A program made the translations under genes and the position numbers. Positions 11,622-24,439 of a stretch of DNA of 64,000 bases are shown piece by piece. The notes beneath the pieces are model-generated. The model searched no databases. It saw nothing but the letters and a program-made list of their open reading frames with translations, and was not told the origin of the DNA. The stretch comes from Vermamoeba vermiformis (taxonomy: Eukaryota; Tubulinea; Echinamoebida), in the NCBI GenBank assembly GCA_045837725.1, contig JBEWZL010000043.1:62001-126000 (forward strand), in the 5' to 3' direction. Every line of letters begins with the position of its first letter. Positions within the stretch are counted from its first letter, which is position 1.

Positions 11622-14600
11622 TTACATATTGTCATCCTCACTATCCTCATCTTCATCATTGACAACTTGCAGCTCATTCAATCGCTCAACAACAGTGGTA
11701 GCTAGTTTGTGTCCGTAGTGCACGATCTGCGGCAGATTCTCGGTGACTTGACCTTGACTAGAGCACTCTAAGAAGAATACTCGCTGTATAATACCTAGTG
11801 CTTCTCTTCTTGTCATGACACGATTGTTCATAAGGACTTTAGTGGACCAGTAAGCATTGTTTTGTTCGTGGATCTCCATCAAAAGTTTGTACTCGTCTTG
11901 GTTCAAGTCCTCATTTTCGCCAATCACAACGTTGTTATTCTCAGTCTTTCTTGAACTTCCGATCAAGTCATTGAGCTCGTTAACAGTCAACATGTTTTCT
12001 TCTTTTCTCTTGACACCAAAGCCAGAAGAACTGATCAAAAGTACGTCAGTCAACGCTGGTCAAAACAAGGTTCATGAAACGCTAGAAAACTTACCTAAAG
12101 CTTGATTTAGTCTTTGAGATCGTGTAGACCTTCTCTTCGACAGTGTCTTGTATGACAAATCGATGAACATAAGTTTCACGTGTTTGTCCGATGCGATGAA
12201 CACGACCCAAGACTTGTGCTTCAATGGCTGGGTTCATCGTGGGCTCAACAATCATCACGTGCGTAGCCTCAATAAGATTGAGCCCATTACCGCCACTCTT
12301 AACAGGCAATAACAAGACGTTGCACGTTGGTGATGATTTGAACTCGTCTAAACATTGCTGGAATTTCTTTCGTTGATTGTTCAATTGCAAGTACTCGATG
12401 CCATTCGTGGTCAACGCACGGCTCAATAAAGTTAACACGTCAATCCACTGGGAGAAGACAAGGATCTTGGCGGACTTGTCTTGCTCTAGGACTGACAGGA
12501 GCTTTCGCGTGACTGATTCTAGCTTTGTACCCCAACTGCCTTGGACTTCAATCTGAGGCTCTTGAGCTTGTTGGTTATTGGCATCTGCATGACGTTAGTT
12601 TTGTTTTCGACAAGCTTTAAATAAATATGACGGACATACCTCTAGTGATGTATGAGAGTTCGCTAGAGTTCATTCTAGCACGGCAAGTTGGGCACTTAAG
12701 AGTGCCGTGTTTAGCTCTCTCAAGCATGTTCAAGCAGCTAAAAAACTATTAGAAAATTGTTTCAGATGATAGTAAAGCTGATAAGACTTACCAAGGACAG
12801 CATAGCTCGTGACCGCAAGTCAATACTACAACGTCTTTAACAACGTTCAAGTCATCGTGACAAATAGGACATTCATCGCTCTCATTTGCACTCGATCGAT
12901 TGTTGTTGTTAGTGTTGTTCTTAGACGCGTCTTCTTTGGTACTTTCAATCTTTTGCAAGTACTTCAGTTGACTCAAATGCTGCCTGAACTCGGCTTCAGC
13001 GGTGATCTTGTCCGTGTTGAATTTGAGTCGCATTGATTCGACCTCGCCAGGCAAGATAATGTAATGTTTCTCGTTCTCGGCGACTTCTTCATCAGGCTGT
13101 TTGAATCTGATGCGACTGACACACATGTCAAGTTCGTCTTGTGCGTTCAGCTGGAACAATTGCGTTGTAGAAATGTCACGGAGGGCTTTTGGTTCTTTCT
13201 TCAACGCAGCAAAGATCTTTTGAGAGGCCTGAGCTCCCTCTGAAAGGAACTTTTCATCGTCCTTGTCCGTTACTCGTGGCAGCAAGTCGGTCTTCAAATA
13301 ACCCGCTAAGATTCTTAACGTGATCTCGAGCTCTGAATCTTCTTTGAACGTCAAATTCTTGGTGGCGTCTTGCTCGACCAACTCTTTAGAGGCATCGTCT
13401 AAGTCAGCTTTTTGTTTGTCAGGCAATATTCTAGTCCTGTCTTCTTCTTTTCTGAAGAAAGATACTTTGGATTCATAAGCCGTAATCAAATCATCTTGTT
13501 TGCAATGGTCACATTTTGAACCAGACTTGTGGCTGCCTTGATGACGGCAGTTGGCGAACTTCATCAACTGCAAATGATTTACTGGTGTTTTGAGCGAATT
13601 CTCAATATTCTAAGAGAAAAATCAATATTAGTTCGGAAGAAAAATAAAATACAACTAAAATGTACATCACATTAAGAACTTCTTTTCTCGACTGAGCCAA
13701 CTTCTCGAACTCGTTCATCATTAAGAATCGAAGACCGTGAACATTGTTGAATTTCTTATGCCATTCACGCTTGTTCAGATATCCTTGAGATCTTTGCATC
13801 TCGCTCTTCAAGTGCTCGACAAAGTCCTCGCCCAGCTGCTTATTAGACACCAAATAGTCCAATGCACGACTCCACCACGAGCTCTCAGCGCTGCACAAAT
13901 CGCTGAAGCCAAGTTTATCAGCTTCTTTAACGAGATCTCGGAAGATATGTGCTTGCTCCACGAGCTTAAAGTTGAAGCGTTGAATGTACTTCAGTTTTAA
14001 CTCGTTTTCTTTCCTCTCTAACTCATTGAGCTCTTCTTTTGAGTTCGGCTCAACGTTCTTGTTCTGCTGAGGCTGAACTGGCTCATCTTCTGTAACTATC
14101 ATTCTATTGGTATTGTTTTCTTGAACTGGCTCATCTTCGGAAACGATCATTCGATTATTGTTGTTTTCTTGACTCGAGTCTGGTTTTTCTTCGTCCAAGT
14201 CTATGGCCAGAGACTTCACGAGCGAGTTTTGGTTCTCAAGGAACTCACTGTCATCCGCTCGCTTGACCTTCCAGCCTTTTGTTTTAGCAATAGCCCACGC
14301 CAAGTTGTGATACGTGTGGATCAATTGCAACGAGTCAATGTTGATCTCTGATGAGATGGCAAGCACGTCACGGTAATGTTGAATTGCGGTGTCGTAGTCA
14401 TCTTCAAGCAGACTAATAGCTGCAAGACCGTTCATTGCAGCAACTTTTTGACGTTGTGCTTCGATACAGTCGACATTAGCCTTTGCTATCAATTGACGCA
14501 AGAGCTCTTTCATCGTCAAAGTATTCTTTTGCAGAGGTTGAAAACCGGTGCGACTTCCGACTACAAAAACACGTTAGTTTGATGTTGTCATAAAAGAATT

Positions 14601-17213
14601 ATGAAGGTCGTACCTTGAGGGTGACAGCAGGCTTGTCGCAGTCTCAAAATAGCTCTCAAGAGTGCCTTCATTGCCTCAGCACTAATGAACTCATCACCTT
14701 CAGTCGAGCGTCGAAGTTTCTTGCCAAGAATCTCGTGCACCTTATGAGCACATTCGCCGTGTCGCTTGCGATAGAAGTACTCTTCGACAGCAGTAAAACT
14801 CAACTCTATTAGAGTTATTAGGATACTGTACGTAAAGGTCTTAAGGTATACTTACTATGGATGTACTCGTGCTGCGGTGGAATTCCAAGTTCATCGGCTA
14901 CATCGACCTTGTTGTTTCTCCACATAATTCTCTTCAAGAAAGTGTGCAACCTCTCTTGTGCCTCGTGCACATTGTTCTCATAAGGCAAAGCAATGCACTG
15001 TCGCCACCAAGGCTTGGAGGCATAAGGCTGCATGCCCAAGAAGACGATGAGGCTGTGCAAGTCATCGAGGCCCTTTTGGATCGGCGTGCCACTGACGGCC
15101 CATCGGTACGTAGCAGTGAGTTGTGCGACCATTGACGCTGCTTTGTTCGCTCCTTCACCGACCATCTGTGCCTCGTCTAACACTATGCGATGCCATTTGA
15201 CGCCAGTCAGTGGGGTTGGCAGTGTACGATATTTCTTGTAAAATTTGCTGGCGCGATGCTTCCAGGCATCAGTGTCAATGTGGTACAAGTCATCACGCAA
15301 TACCGAGTACGTCGTCAACACAACATCATAATCTTGTAAGTGTTTGGCGCGAACAATGTTGCCTGCCTTGTTGAAGTTGAGATTTCGAACTCCCGAGTAC
15401 TTGAGCACCTATAGCAGTAGTTAGCACGTGCTAGTGATGAATAAATGTTTTGTTACGTACGCTGACGGTATTAGGCAATGTATGCTTTGCAATCTCTTGG
15501 TTCCATTGATCGATGATTGACTCGGGACAAACGATAATAGTGCCTTTGACCTCGAGTTGTGTTTCTGTCTTGCAGCATTCGGGGCAAATGTAGCTGTCGC
15601 CTATTGAAAAGTTAGACAGTAGCCATAGAAAAATAAGAACTAGTACCTTTTTCAGCGACGGGATCAAAGCTAACACAGCGGCAATGTTGCCAGCTCTTGC
15701 AGCGCTCACACAGAACGTAGTCGTCTTCTGTTTCCTCGAACTCGCCGCAATAACATCTGATTTGATCGTAAGTGTCATCGATCTCTTCGTCACTGTCTTC
15801 GGCAGGGTTTTGATCGTCTTCGACTTCTTCATGCTTTCGTTTTTTATTGTTTTTCTTGTCTTCTTTGGCGTTTGTATTAGTGTTATTGCCTTCGTCGACT
15901 TGCATCGCGTCTTTCTTGGGGTTCATTAGCACGAGAGTCAAGACTTCGACAGTCTTGCCAAGACCCATTTCGTCAGCTAATATTCCGCCGGACATCTCGG
16001 GCAAGTTTGCGGTCAAATTGGATGCGATAACTCCGCTGAACTTATTGTAGTAAAATGATTGGTCAGAAGGTGTAGTAATTTTCTTCCACATTGGCGAGAC
16101 TTCGTCAAATCGTTCAATTGATTCTTCGTTGCCATTTGCTTTGATTTCTCGGTTGACCATCCAAGACACCGCACGCTTTTGATAATTTCGTAGCGTAGCC
16201 TTCAATGACGGGTGCTCAACGTTGACTTCCGGCACCATAACGTTCGTATTATTGTTGTTATTGTTATTATTTTCATTCTTCAAAGGTCTGATTGCTTGAT
16301 ACAGAGGCGATGGGTCGAATGTCTTCGAGTCAGAATCTAACGACAGAACCAGATCTGGGTCATTAGTGACCCAAGCCATGACTTGTTGTAGCGGCTTGAT
16401 CCAGTTGTGGTTCACGTGGGCGTCGTCTGTCTTCTCCTCAATCACTCGGGGAAGCAACAACACATCCACTGCGATGGCTACTTGGTCGTTGACTTGCTTT
16501 GGATCGATGAATCGTCCTTGAAATGTGATAACTTCTTTGTCGAAAAGATGCACAAACGCTGCAATAATGTCACCGTTCAAATTCATCTCGCTCGATGACT
16601 TCAAGACATTGTTCTCTGAAAGATGGGCACGTGCTTTGATTTTCGACTTTTCCTTCAGTAATTCGATTTCAACGGCGGTTCTATCGAGATTGTATCTCGC
16701 ATGTGCCAAATAAGTCTTTTCAAAGTCAGTAGGAATCTCGACTTGATCGTCGTCGTCCTTCGTAAGCTCGGCTTTCAAAGTGAAATTTCCCAAAGTTATG
16801 CATTGAGACTTGTCGAGATTAGTGAAGTTCATAATCGCCCTTTGAACGTCTAATCCTCTGCCGCTACTTCTTCGGCGTAACTTTGCTTTAGTTTTGCCAC
16901 CAGCGGGAGTTTTCTCTTCAACGATTTTTCTTTTCTTTTTCAACGGCTCTTGAACTTCATATTCTTCAATATCGATAACTTCATTACGCCTTACATTATT
17001 GTTGTTGTTAGGCTCTTCATCTAAGTCAACGAGGTCTGTTGGTTTTTCGAGTTGTGTAATGTCTTGGACCAGATCTTGAATGGTGTCAAGCTCTAACGAC
17101 TCTATGCCATTAGAGAACCAAGATAGCGATCGTTGTTCCTCTTCCGATAATCTGCGCGGATTCAGAGACTTTCGCTTGTAAGTCACGTGACTTTTTTCTG
17201 ATGAAGTTGCCAT
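11622..17213 (-). CDS. SHPRH: SHPRH-like SNF2 helicase / PHD / RING E3 ubiquitin ligase
   Basis: This is the longest gene of the window, on the minus strand, starting at ATG 17213 (MATSSEKSHV) and ending in TAA at 11622. The first exon (15647-17213) has a low-complexity N-terminus with a KKKRK basic patch and the Walker A motif GGILADEMGLGKTVE. It then has the start of a PHD finger, IRCYCGE and VLCERCKSWQHC, completed in the next exon by YICPECC. Next come VLDEAQMVGEG (DEAQ box), a helical region, the RING start CPICHDDL with TCGHELC, and helicase C motifs VKSGGNGLNLIEA and GRVHRIGQTRETYVHRF. A PHD and a RING inserted in the SNF2 core is the SHPRH plan. The human protein polyubiquitinates PCNA in post-replication repair; nuclear action is inferred. 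Confidence 0.92.
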
Positions 17214-17732
17214 TTCGTCCAGCTGATACAAAAAAAATCAATTAGCATGGTAATAATACGCAATGGATATTAGCATCAATCATATTTAATATTAAACGTT
17301 CTAGCTAATTTTCATAATTTGTAGTGAATTAAAGAAAAGAAAAAATTTCGAACATCACTTTTGTTAGCTCTTAAAAGGTTAAAATACGGAATGAAAATAT
17401 CTGCTTTAAGATATTTAATTATAATGAATGTGTTCTAATAATTTGATTGAAAGTAGATCTGAGCAAACGATCAGATCTGTGACAGTGCAGCCTGAAAATT
17501 AACTTGTGCTTTAATATTAGGACGTACCTTGGTTAAATATTAATAAGATGTTGTGTGCTGGTCCATTAACGCGGTTTGAATAATGAAACAACGAAGTTTC
17601 GTGGTTATTCAAAAAGTGATGTTCGAACTCCGGAGTTTTTTTGCTGTTCATTTTTTGGTTGCTTTCAGCAATCCCGCCATTAACCATGATTATATTAATT
17701 TAATGTTAAATAAGCTTTGGAACAAATACAAT
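17214..17732. other. Spacer between SHPRH and the ammonium transporter
   Basis: The SHPRH promoter side holds GATC-type motifs (near 17455-17485). A 93-codon plus-strand frame (17583-17864) overlaps the transporter's terminal exon antisense and is rejected. Confidence 0.5.
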
Positions 17733-20251
17733 TTAGAAAGAGTGAGGATGGGAATCGCCAATGGAGTGGTAGTGATCCTTGTTGTCGTTAATAGGCTTAG
17801 TCTCATCCTCGTGATGGTCATGGATTTGACCGTGGTGCTCGCCATGATAAGCAGACAAACCTAATTGGAATTGATTAGCACAATTTACGTTACTAAAAAT
17901 ACAAAAAAATGTTTAGTGCAGGCTCGAACAAAATGCGAGTTAATAAAGCTGCCGCCTAAATTGATTAACCGTTATTAAATTGAGACTTACCGTGCTCAGC
18001 AAGATCGAGACCCAAAATTTCGTCGCTTTCAGTGACCTTCAAGCCCATAGTACAGTCCAGGATCTTGAGGATAACCCAAGTGAAGAACCAACTCCACGCA
18101 ATAGCGACACAAACACCCAAAGTTTGAAGACCGAGTTGCTTAGGATTGCCCTTCAATAAACCTAAAAAAACGAATTTAGTAACTAGATCAAGTTCGCTCA
18201 CCGATCCGTTTCTCGGTAGCACTTAAGGTGAACACACGATAACTTACCATCGTTACCAAAAGCAGGATTGATATCTTGGTCAGCGAAGAAACCAATAGCC
18301 AAAGCACCAACAACACCAGTAACACCGTGGACCTACATCCGAATCCGTTGAGTGCGCGTTCGTTATAACGACGAAGCGAGCACTACTTACGGAGCTGACG
18401 TCGAGGGCATCATCGAGTTTCATTTTGTGCTTGAACAAAATAATGCTGAAATAAGAAGCGAGACCGATGAACACGGCAGTAACACCAGCGAAGTAAGTTT
18501 GAATGAAACCACTAGCGGGAGTAATACCAGCTAAAAACATCGTCGTTAATATCTATGGATTGCATCGCATAATAAATTTAAAAAAGCCAGAAATTCTATT
18601 AAATTTTCTGTCCAACAGATCAGGTCATAAAATGAACCAATGGCTGGAAGCTATCAAGTATTTCATGAGCAACTTACCAAGACCAGCGATGGCACCGTTG
18701 AGCACAGCTAAATTATACCGTCATATTAGCATTTGAAGGTAAAGTATTGGCAAGTAATTCCTTACAGATCGTGTCCACGCGACCATTGCGAATAGTGCTG
18801 CAAATCATCCAAACAACTACGGAGACAGCAGAAGCGACCATAGTGTTGGAGACAGTGGCTGAAGACAAATTGCCAGCCTTGAGAGCACTACCAGCGTTGA
18901 AACCGTACCAGCCCATCCATAACATAGCCGCACCAATAGCTGCCAAGGGACTGCACAGTTCATATTAGATAACCATACACGCGAACAATTATACTCATTT
19001 TTTCATATTATTAATGAATTAAACAAAAGAGACGGGAGAAATTGGACGAGTGCATCTGATCCCAGCGGAAGTTATTCCGTAGGAAAATCTGCGCGAGTTT
19101 AACACTTATCATCATTGCATTACTTACATGTTGGAGGCAGGCACTTCACCGTGGTGCTTGTCGAATTGAGCGCGTCTGCCCATAACTGACAGCAAAAATC
19201 AGATGTGGTGCGGGTAGCGATAAATCCAAAATTTCTACGTACCCATAGCAATAACCAAACATGACGCACCAGAAGAAGTGTGAATGACGATACCACCGGC
19301 AAAATCCAAAACACCCCAGTCAGCCAACCAGCCATTACCCCAGATCCTGAAAAATACAACGTGGTAAGTACCGCACTTGATTAAGAACGAGATTAAATGC
19401 TCCGAACTATCGGAGGAGTTGCGAGGTATTCAATTTAATAATTTCTAAATTAGGAAAAGTTGTCAACAAAAGAATGTTCAGAGAGGTTTTCTGAAGGGGT
19501 TGGGAGCGAGCAGTTGGTACAAAAGGGACTTACCAGTGAGCCAACGGATAGTAAATAATAACTTCCCAGAAAATCTAGCAAAAAATATTGAGTTTTTTGA
19601 GCGCTAATTAATGACAGTATCTCCAGACTTACGATAAAGACAATAAATGCCTTGAATTTCATGCGCTCAGCGAAAGCACCTATTAAATAGTATTGTTAGC
19701 CTCTGCAAAGTATCGCCAAATCTTCGGATCGAGCTCCGATCGCGTACCTGTCATAAGCAACGGTGTAATAGCAGCGAACATCATTTGAAACAATGCAAAG
19801 GCTGTGCCGGGAATGCGAGGAGCAAAATCAGCAAGGCACATATTATTTAAGTTCAAGAATAAGGCGTAAGTAAAGTCTCCAATAACTCCGCCGTGATCGG
19901 GTCCATAAACCAAACTGAATCTGCAATAGTAGAAGAGAGATAATTTTAGTAAGGGTAATAATCGATAGTATATGACGCAATAACGCTAGGCACGTGCTAT
20001 TATTATTTTAGAATAACTAATTACCCAAATAAATGCCACATAACAGCCAAGATCGACAAACCGGTGAAGATCTGCGTTACCAAGCTCAATGTGTTCTTCT
20101 TTCGCAATAAACCTGCTTCAAAAAATGCCAAACCAGGCATCATGCCTAATACAAGGATAGTGGCCATCATCACCCAAGTTGTATCTCCCGTATCTATACA
20201 CGAGGCATCACCAGGAGGTGGCGTCGGGTTATCTAATACTGTTCTATTCAT
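17733..20251 (-). CDS. amt: Ammonium transporter (Amt/Mep family)
   Basis: The gene has many exons on the minus strand, from ATG 20251 (MNRTVLDNPTPPPGDASC) to TAA at 17733. The first exon has GLAFFEAGLLRKKNTLSLV, a hallmark of Amt helices 1-2. The conduction-pore twin histidines appear as GGIVIHTSSGASC and SSVHGVTGVVGALAIG. Further spans follow (GWYGFNAGSALKAGN, FIQTYFAGVTAVFIGL, AWSWFFTWVILKILD). Length and about eleven spans match the family, which moves ammonium across the plasma membrane. The cytosolic tail ends in a His-rich stretch (AYHGEHHGQIHDHHEDE) that may bind metal. It is divergent from the PAP2-like gene, sharing the 20252-20693 spacer. Confidence 0.93.
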
Positions 20252-20693
20252 ATTATTGCGTTGTCTATAGATCAGATCGAATCAATAAATTCAACGGTAA
20301 CGCGGATTTTTTACAGCCCGCACGTGGTTTACGACAGAAAGTTCTAATGAAATGGCTGATTGAGGCCCGTGTAATTCGATTATATTTCGTATTGTTGTAC
20401 ACAAGACGCTTTCGGTTCTTTAAATATTTATCAATAAATGTAAAAATAAGAGTCGCAAGCGAGCCAGAACAATCTCTGTGAAGCCCCATCTGCATTGCCG
20501 ATCAAGATACCGTTACAGGCCTATTAGAATTCGGCCCCCGTCATTATTTATTATTTCTATACATGTACGTGAGTTTAGTGCACGATGAAATAACCTTAAA
20601 TTATGTCCAGTGATTAATGGAACTGATCAGAAAATCTTTTTGCAATATTTATCCCGATCAGCACTAATTGCTTTACAATAATTTAGAACAATT
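20252..20693. other. Shared upstream region of two divergent genes
   Basis: This 442-bp spacer lies between the transporter start (minus) and the PAP2-like start (plus), so it should carry both promoters. Short frames on both strands have no domain. No clear TATA element can be assigned. Confidence 0.5.
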
Positions 20694-21874
20694 ATGGAAT
20701 ATTCACGAGATAATATTGCGCGACCAAACAACACATTTTGGGCTCAGATGAGTGACTGGAAAGAGAGCATTTTCAATTTCGCGTCACAAACAGCCAAGCA
20801 CTCGCTCAAATTGTTAAAATTCGTATTGCAAGACGCTATAGACCTACATAAGAACATAGTCAGCTGGGAAACTGTCGGGATTCTATTCGCCACTTTGCCA
20901 TTACAACAACTCGCTTAGTAAGAAAGCTTTTCGCCGTCTAAACTGGCTTATGAATGTACTAATATTCATATAGTAAGGTAGACGAGCCGTTGCATAATTT
21001 ATTCTACGATCGCCTATTGCACCGGAACACGAACCAAGCACCGTACTTGATCACGAGGATCGGACTCAAAGGATACAAACGACTGCGCTTACTGATGATT
21101 GTATTATCGGTACGTTGGATAACGTGATATATACATATAAGGTTAACCAGGCTCACCTGATCTTTTTAACGCAGATCTGGCACCCTAACATCACCGTGCG
21201 TGCCACGAACTTGCTCGTCGTTCAGGGCTCGAGTATATTATCTATCACCAAACGAGTAAGTTGACAGTGCCACTGACATGCAAAATCACGTCTTATACGT
21301 GTCTATTATTGCAGATAATCAAACAGCTGATCAATCATTTCGCGCAAGAAGCGTCACTTAGGCCATCGTCAGAACGATTCATTCAAGGCATGGTACGTAT
21401 CCGACATAATAGCACGTTATTAGAAGGCTAATGTGATTGACATAGAAATATTATGGCGGTAATCCTAGCGGCCATATTACACAAGCCTCGTTTGCGTTGA
21501 CGGTCTACGGAAGGGATCACGGATCTGCGTGGTTAACAGGTACGTTTGCAACTTATTTTTACTATTATATAAGCCTGCTAACACATGATTTAATGCTTTT
21601 CCTGCGTATCTACTGCCTACTGAATTATTTCTAACGTCATTTATTTTCTGCAATAGCGCTGAGCATCCAGAACATTTTAACGTGCATAATTAGCATCGTG
21701 GAGAATAGACACTATTTATCGCAAGTGATTGACGGCGTAGCTCTTGGAACAATATATGGACTCGCTGCACGAAAGACAAGACCAAAATGGGAAGAGTTTT
21801 TACGCGAGGAAGAGCGCGTAGTGAACAAGTCTAATTTTGTTCACCATAAGATGAGCCTTGATGCCATTGAATAG
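20694..21874 (+). CDS. PAP2-superfamily-like membrane phosphatase
   Basis: The six exons are 20694-20917, 20974-21109, 21175-21255, 21315-21392, 21446-21539 and 21657-21874. The stop is TAG, rare in this window. A region of weak hydrophobicity is followed by GGNPSGHITQASFALTVYG, matching the PSGH motif of type 2 phosphatidic acid phosphatases, and by NRHYLSQVIDGVALGTIYG, matching the histidine-containing last motif. The first motif (KxxxxxxRP) is not clear. The likely activity is dephosphorylation of a lipid or polyisoprenyl phosphate at a membrane. The motif pair and its spacing support the family; the substrate is unknown. Confidence 0.7.
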
Positions 21875-21971
21875 TACTGATATGGGACACATGTAATATA
21901 AAATTTATGTAAGAATTTTGAGGTGTTAAACTTGAGTGCGAACTTTGCGTCATTTTTTATATTTTTTGAAC

Positions 21972-23170
21972 ATGGAGCGCCAAGGCTTCGTGTCGTTTAT
22001 CGAAGACGACGACGAGACGATTTTCAGCCAAAGGGCGTGTTTAAGATATTCGAGCATCGTACTGCGGCAGTAGATCCGTCTCAATTCAGCGAAAAGATCG
22101 AGCAGGAACTCACTCGCGCAGATGCAGAGGAAAAAGCAGCTCTTCAAGCCCAGAAAGAGGCTTTATTTTTAGAGGCACTAAGGACATCACAAATTGAAGA
22201 CGAGGAAGATGAACGTGGAAGGCGCAACTATTTGGCAATCGATCCAACATCTGACCTGGACATCTCTGTTTCGCCAAGATTTGACCAATTATTGGCAGAA
22301 ATTAAGCCAGACGAAAATAAGAATAAGAGTATAAATAATTTGAATTTAAACAACGTTCCAAATTCAAGATCTGCCGAAGAAGATCACACGGAGCATAAAC
22401 ACGGACGCTTCAAATCAGAAATAGAAAAATGTAAGTATTTTTTAGAATTTATTTGTAATTTTTTGGCGGTAAAAGCTTGCATTACCATAACATTTTCGTG
22501 ACTTCACAAGAGAAAGTAATTTTTTACGACAATTGATGCCGTTACACTAGTGATTGTTTTAATAACATTTCATAACTTATTTTAACGTGGTTCAATAGGG
22601 TTATTTGATTTAGAGAATCTTGAAAGTGAATTAAAGCCGGTCATCGAAGAGGAACGAGAATGGATTGAAAAGACAGAACAAAGGCAGATAAAATTAGACG
22701 AATATTCGCGCGAAATACAATATGATTTGAACGAGCGATTAAAAGCTAATAGAGAACAAGCTGAGAAAGATTTCAAAGATTTTCAAGCCTCAAAGGAAAA
22801 GTAAGCAAGACCCTTACGAGCGTCCATATTATAATTTAATATAAAAATATATATTAATGCTATTGATAGGATTTTGGCTCGCCAAGAGAGGCAAAGAAAA
22901 AAGACAATTAAACAGTTATCAAAAGACACGAACAAATTACAGAAAGAAAACGAATTAACATCGAGAAAACTACAAAAAACATTTGCAAAGCTACGAACGA
23001 AGATTCAGACGCAAAAGGGCGATAACTTGTTCTTATCACTATCGCAATCTGTTGGCGACTTTGATTTTGGATCTGGCGCGACGTCTTTAGTGACGAGTAC
23101 TTATGCTTCATCGTCATCTGAAGATGAATATTTCTCGGCTTCGGAAGATGAGCACGAAGATGAGAAATAA
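21972..23170 (+). CDS. Coiled-coil protein of unknown function
   Basis: Exons end at 22430, then 22599-22800 and 22869-23170 (TAA). The only nearby ATG is at 21972 (MERQGF). To reach the long open frame one must either splice a 38-bp GT-AG intron (about 21990-22027) or accept a -1 change, because the frame after MERQGF also looks coding (VSFIEDDDETIF). The middle and C-terminal parts are long charged helices (EEEREWIEKTEQRQIKLDEY; RQRKKTIKQLSKDTNKLQKE), predicted to be coiled coil, and the end is Ser/Glu/Asp-rich. I recognise no family. Confidence 0.7.
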
Positions 23171-23278
23171 AACTAATAAAATGGTGCGAGATCTGTTTTT
23201 GTAAATAAAAATCATTTATGTAACTCATACTTGCATTATTGAACACGAAAGGACAGACCATAGTATACATTTAATAAC

Positions 23279-24389
23279 ATGGATAACGTTTATAAGGAAT
23301 TAGCGGAGCAGTTAATCAGTCAATTGAAGAACAAACAAAGGTAAGATTTGGTGCCACATAATAAACGTAATTTTAGTAAAATTTAGTATTTTAATGAAGG
23401 TTGTTAGTTGGTATCGCAGGTGTCCCTGGTAAGTTTGGCGTGCATAGAATTTTGGAATAATTTTTTTTTAATTCGCCAGCAATTATCTAATTGCAATTTT
23501 CAAAAAGGCTCAGGTAAAAGCACTGCAGCCAAAGAAATTTCTCGAATAATAAATGAAAAACAACCAAATACTGCCGTTGTCGTGCCAATGGACGGTTTCC
23601 ATTATTACAGATCTGAACTTGACGCAATGCCTGATCCAAAGGAGGCACACGACAGAAGAGGTAAGTTTAGTTTATATAGTCAGTCTATTTATTCAGTTAT
23701 TATAATGAACTTTGTACTTAGGTGCGCCATTCACCTTCAACGCGGAAAGTACGATAGCATAAGCGCAGTTTATTATTATTAGCAACCCTCAATTAAAGCT
23801 AACTAATTTAATAGAATTTTACCAATTATTGAAGCAGATTAAAGAGACCGGTTCCGCAAAGGCACCGTCGTTTGATCACAGGTAGGGCTCGGATCTGCAT
23901 CCGTGCAATTGTTTCAGCGTGAATTAACTAGACTTAAAACTTAGTGTAAAAGATCCTAAAGAGAACGACATTGTTGTTTCTACGGAGTAAGTTGCATACA
24001 AAGCCTGACTTGAGGATAAATTTTCCTAATGATTTTGTTTATCAGACACAAGATTATTATAGTTGAAGGCAATTACTTGTTCCTCGAAGAAAAAGTGTGG
24101 AATGATATTGCTGATTTGTTTGATGAACGGTGGTTCGTTGACTGTGACATTGATGAAGCCATGAAACGAGTTTTCGTGCGTCATGTAAAACACATCGGAT
24201 TCTCAGAAGAGGTGGTACGTATCATACCAATATTATAACAGTATCTTATACTCACTGGCCATTATATAGTCGAAGCAAAGAATTGCCGGAAATGACCGTC
24301 CTAATGCCATACTGATCGTCGAAAAGGGTCGCAACAGAGCGACGAGATTTATCAAATCTCAAGCCGACGAGAAGTTTGCCGAGAAATAA
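23279..24389 (+). CDS. P-loop kinase of the uridine kinase/phosphoribulokinase type
   Basis: Eight exons run from ATG 23279 (MDNVYKELAEQL) to TAA 24389. The Walker A is split by an intron: VGIAGVPG then GSGKSTAAKEI. Then come VVVPMDGFHYYRSEL, with the Asp/Gly of the substrate loop, AHDRRGAPFTFNAEKFYQLL, FDHS and IIIVEGNYLFLE. The lid and C-terminus carry DEAMKRVFVRHV and the end is RNRATRFIKSQ. This order is that of the fungal YFH7 / bacterial FrcK-like branch of nucleoside and fructose kinases. ATP-dependent phosphotransfer is likely, but the acceptor cannot be told. Cytosolic, no signal peptide. Confidence 0.85.
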
Positions 24390-24439
24390 ACATATTTACA
24401 TTATAGTACATCATAGATACAGTGTTTGATATGTTCTAA

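Noticed and set aside
17583-17864. 93-codon plus-strand frame
   Set aside because: It overlaps the His-rich last exon of the ammonium transporter antisense and has no recognisable domain.
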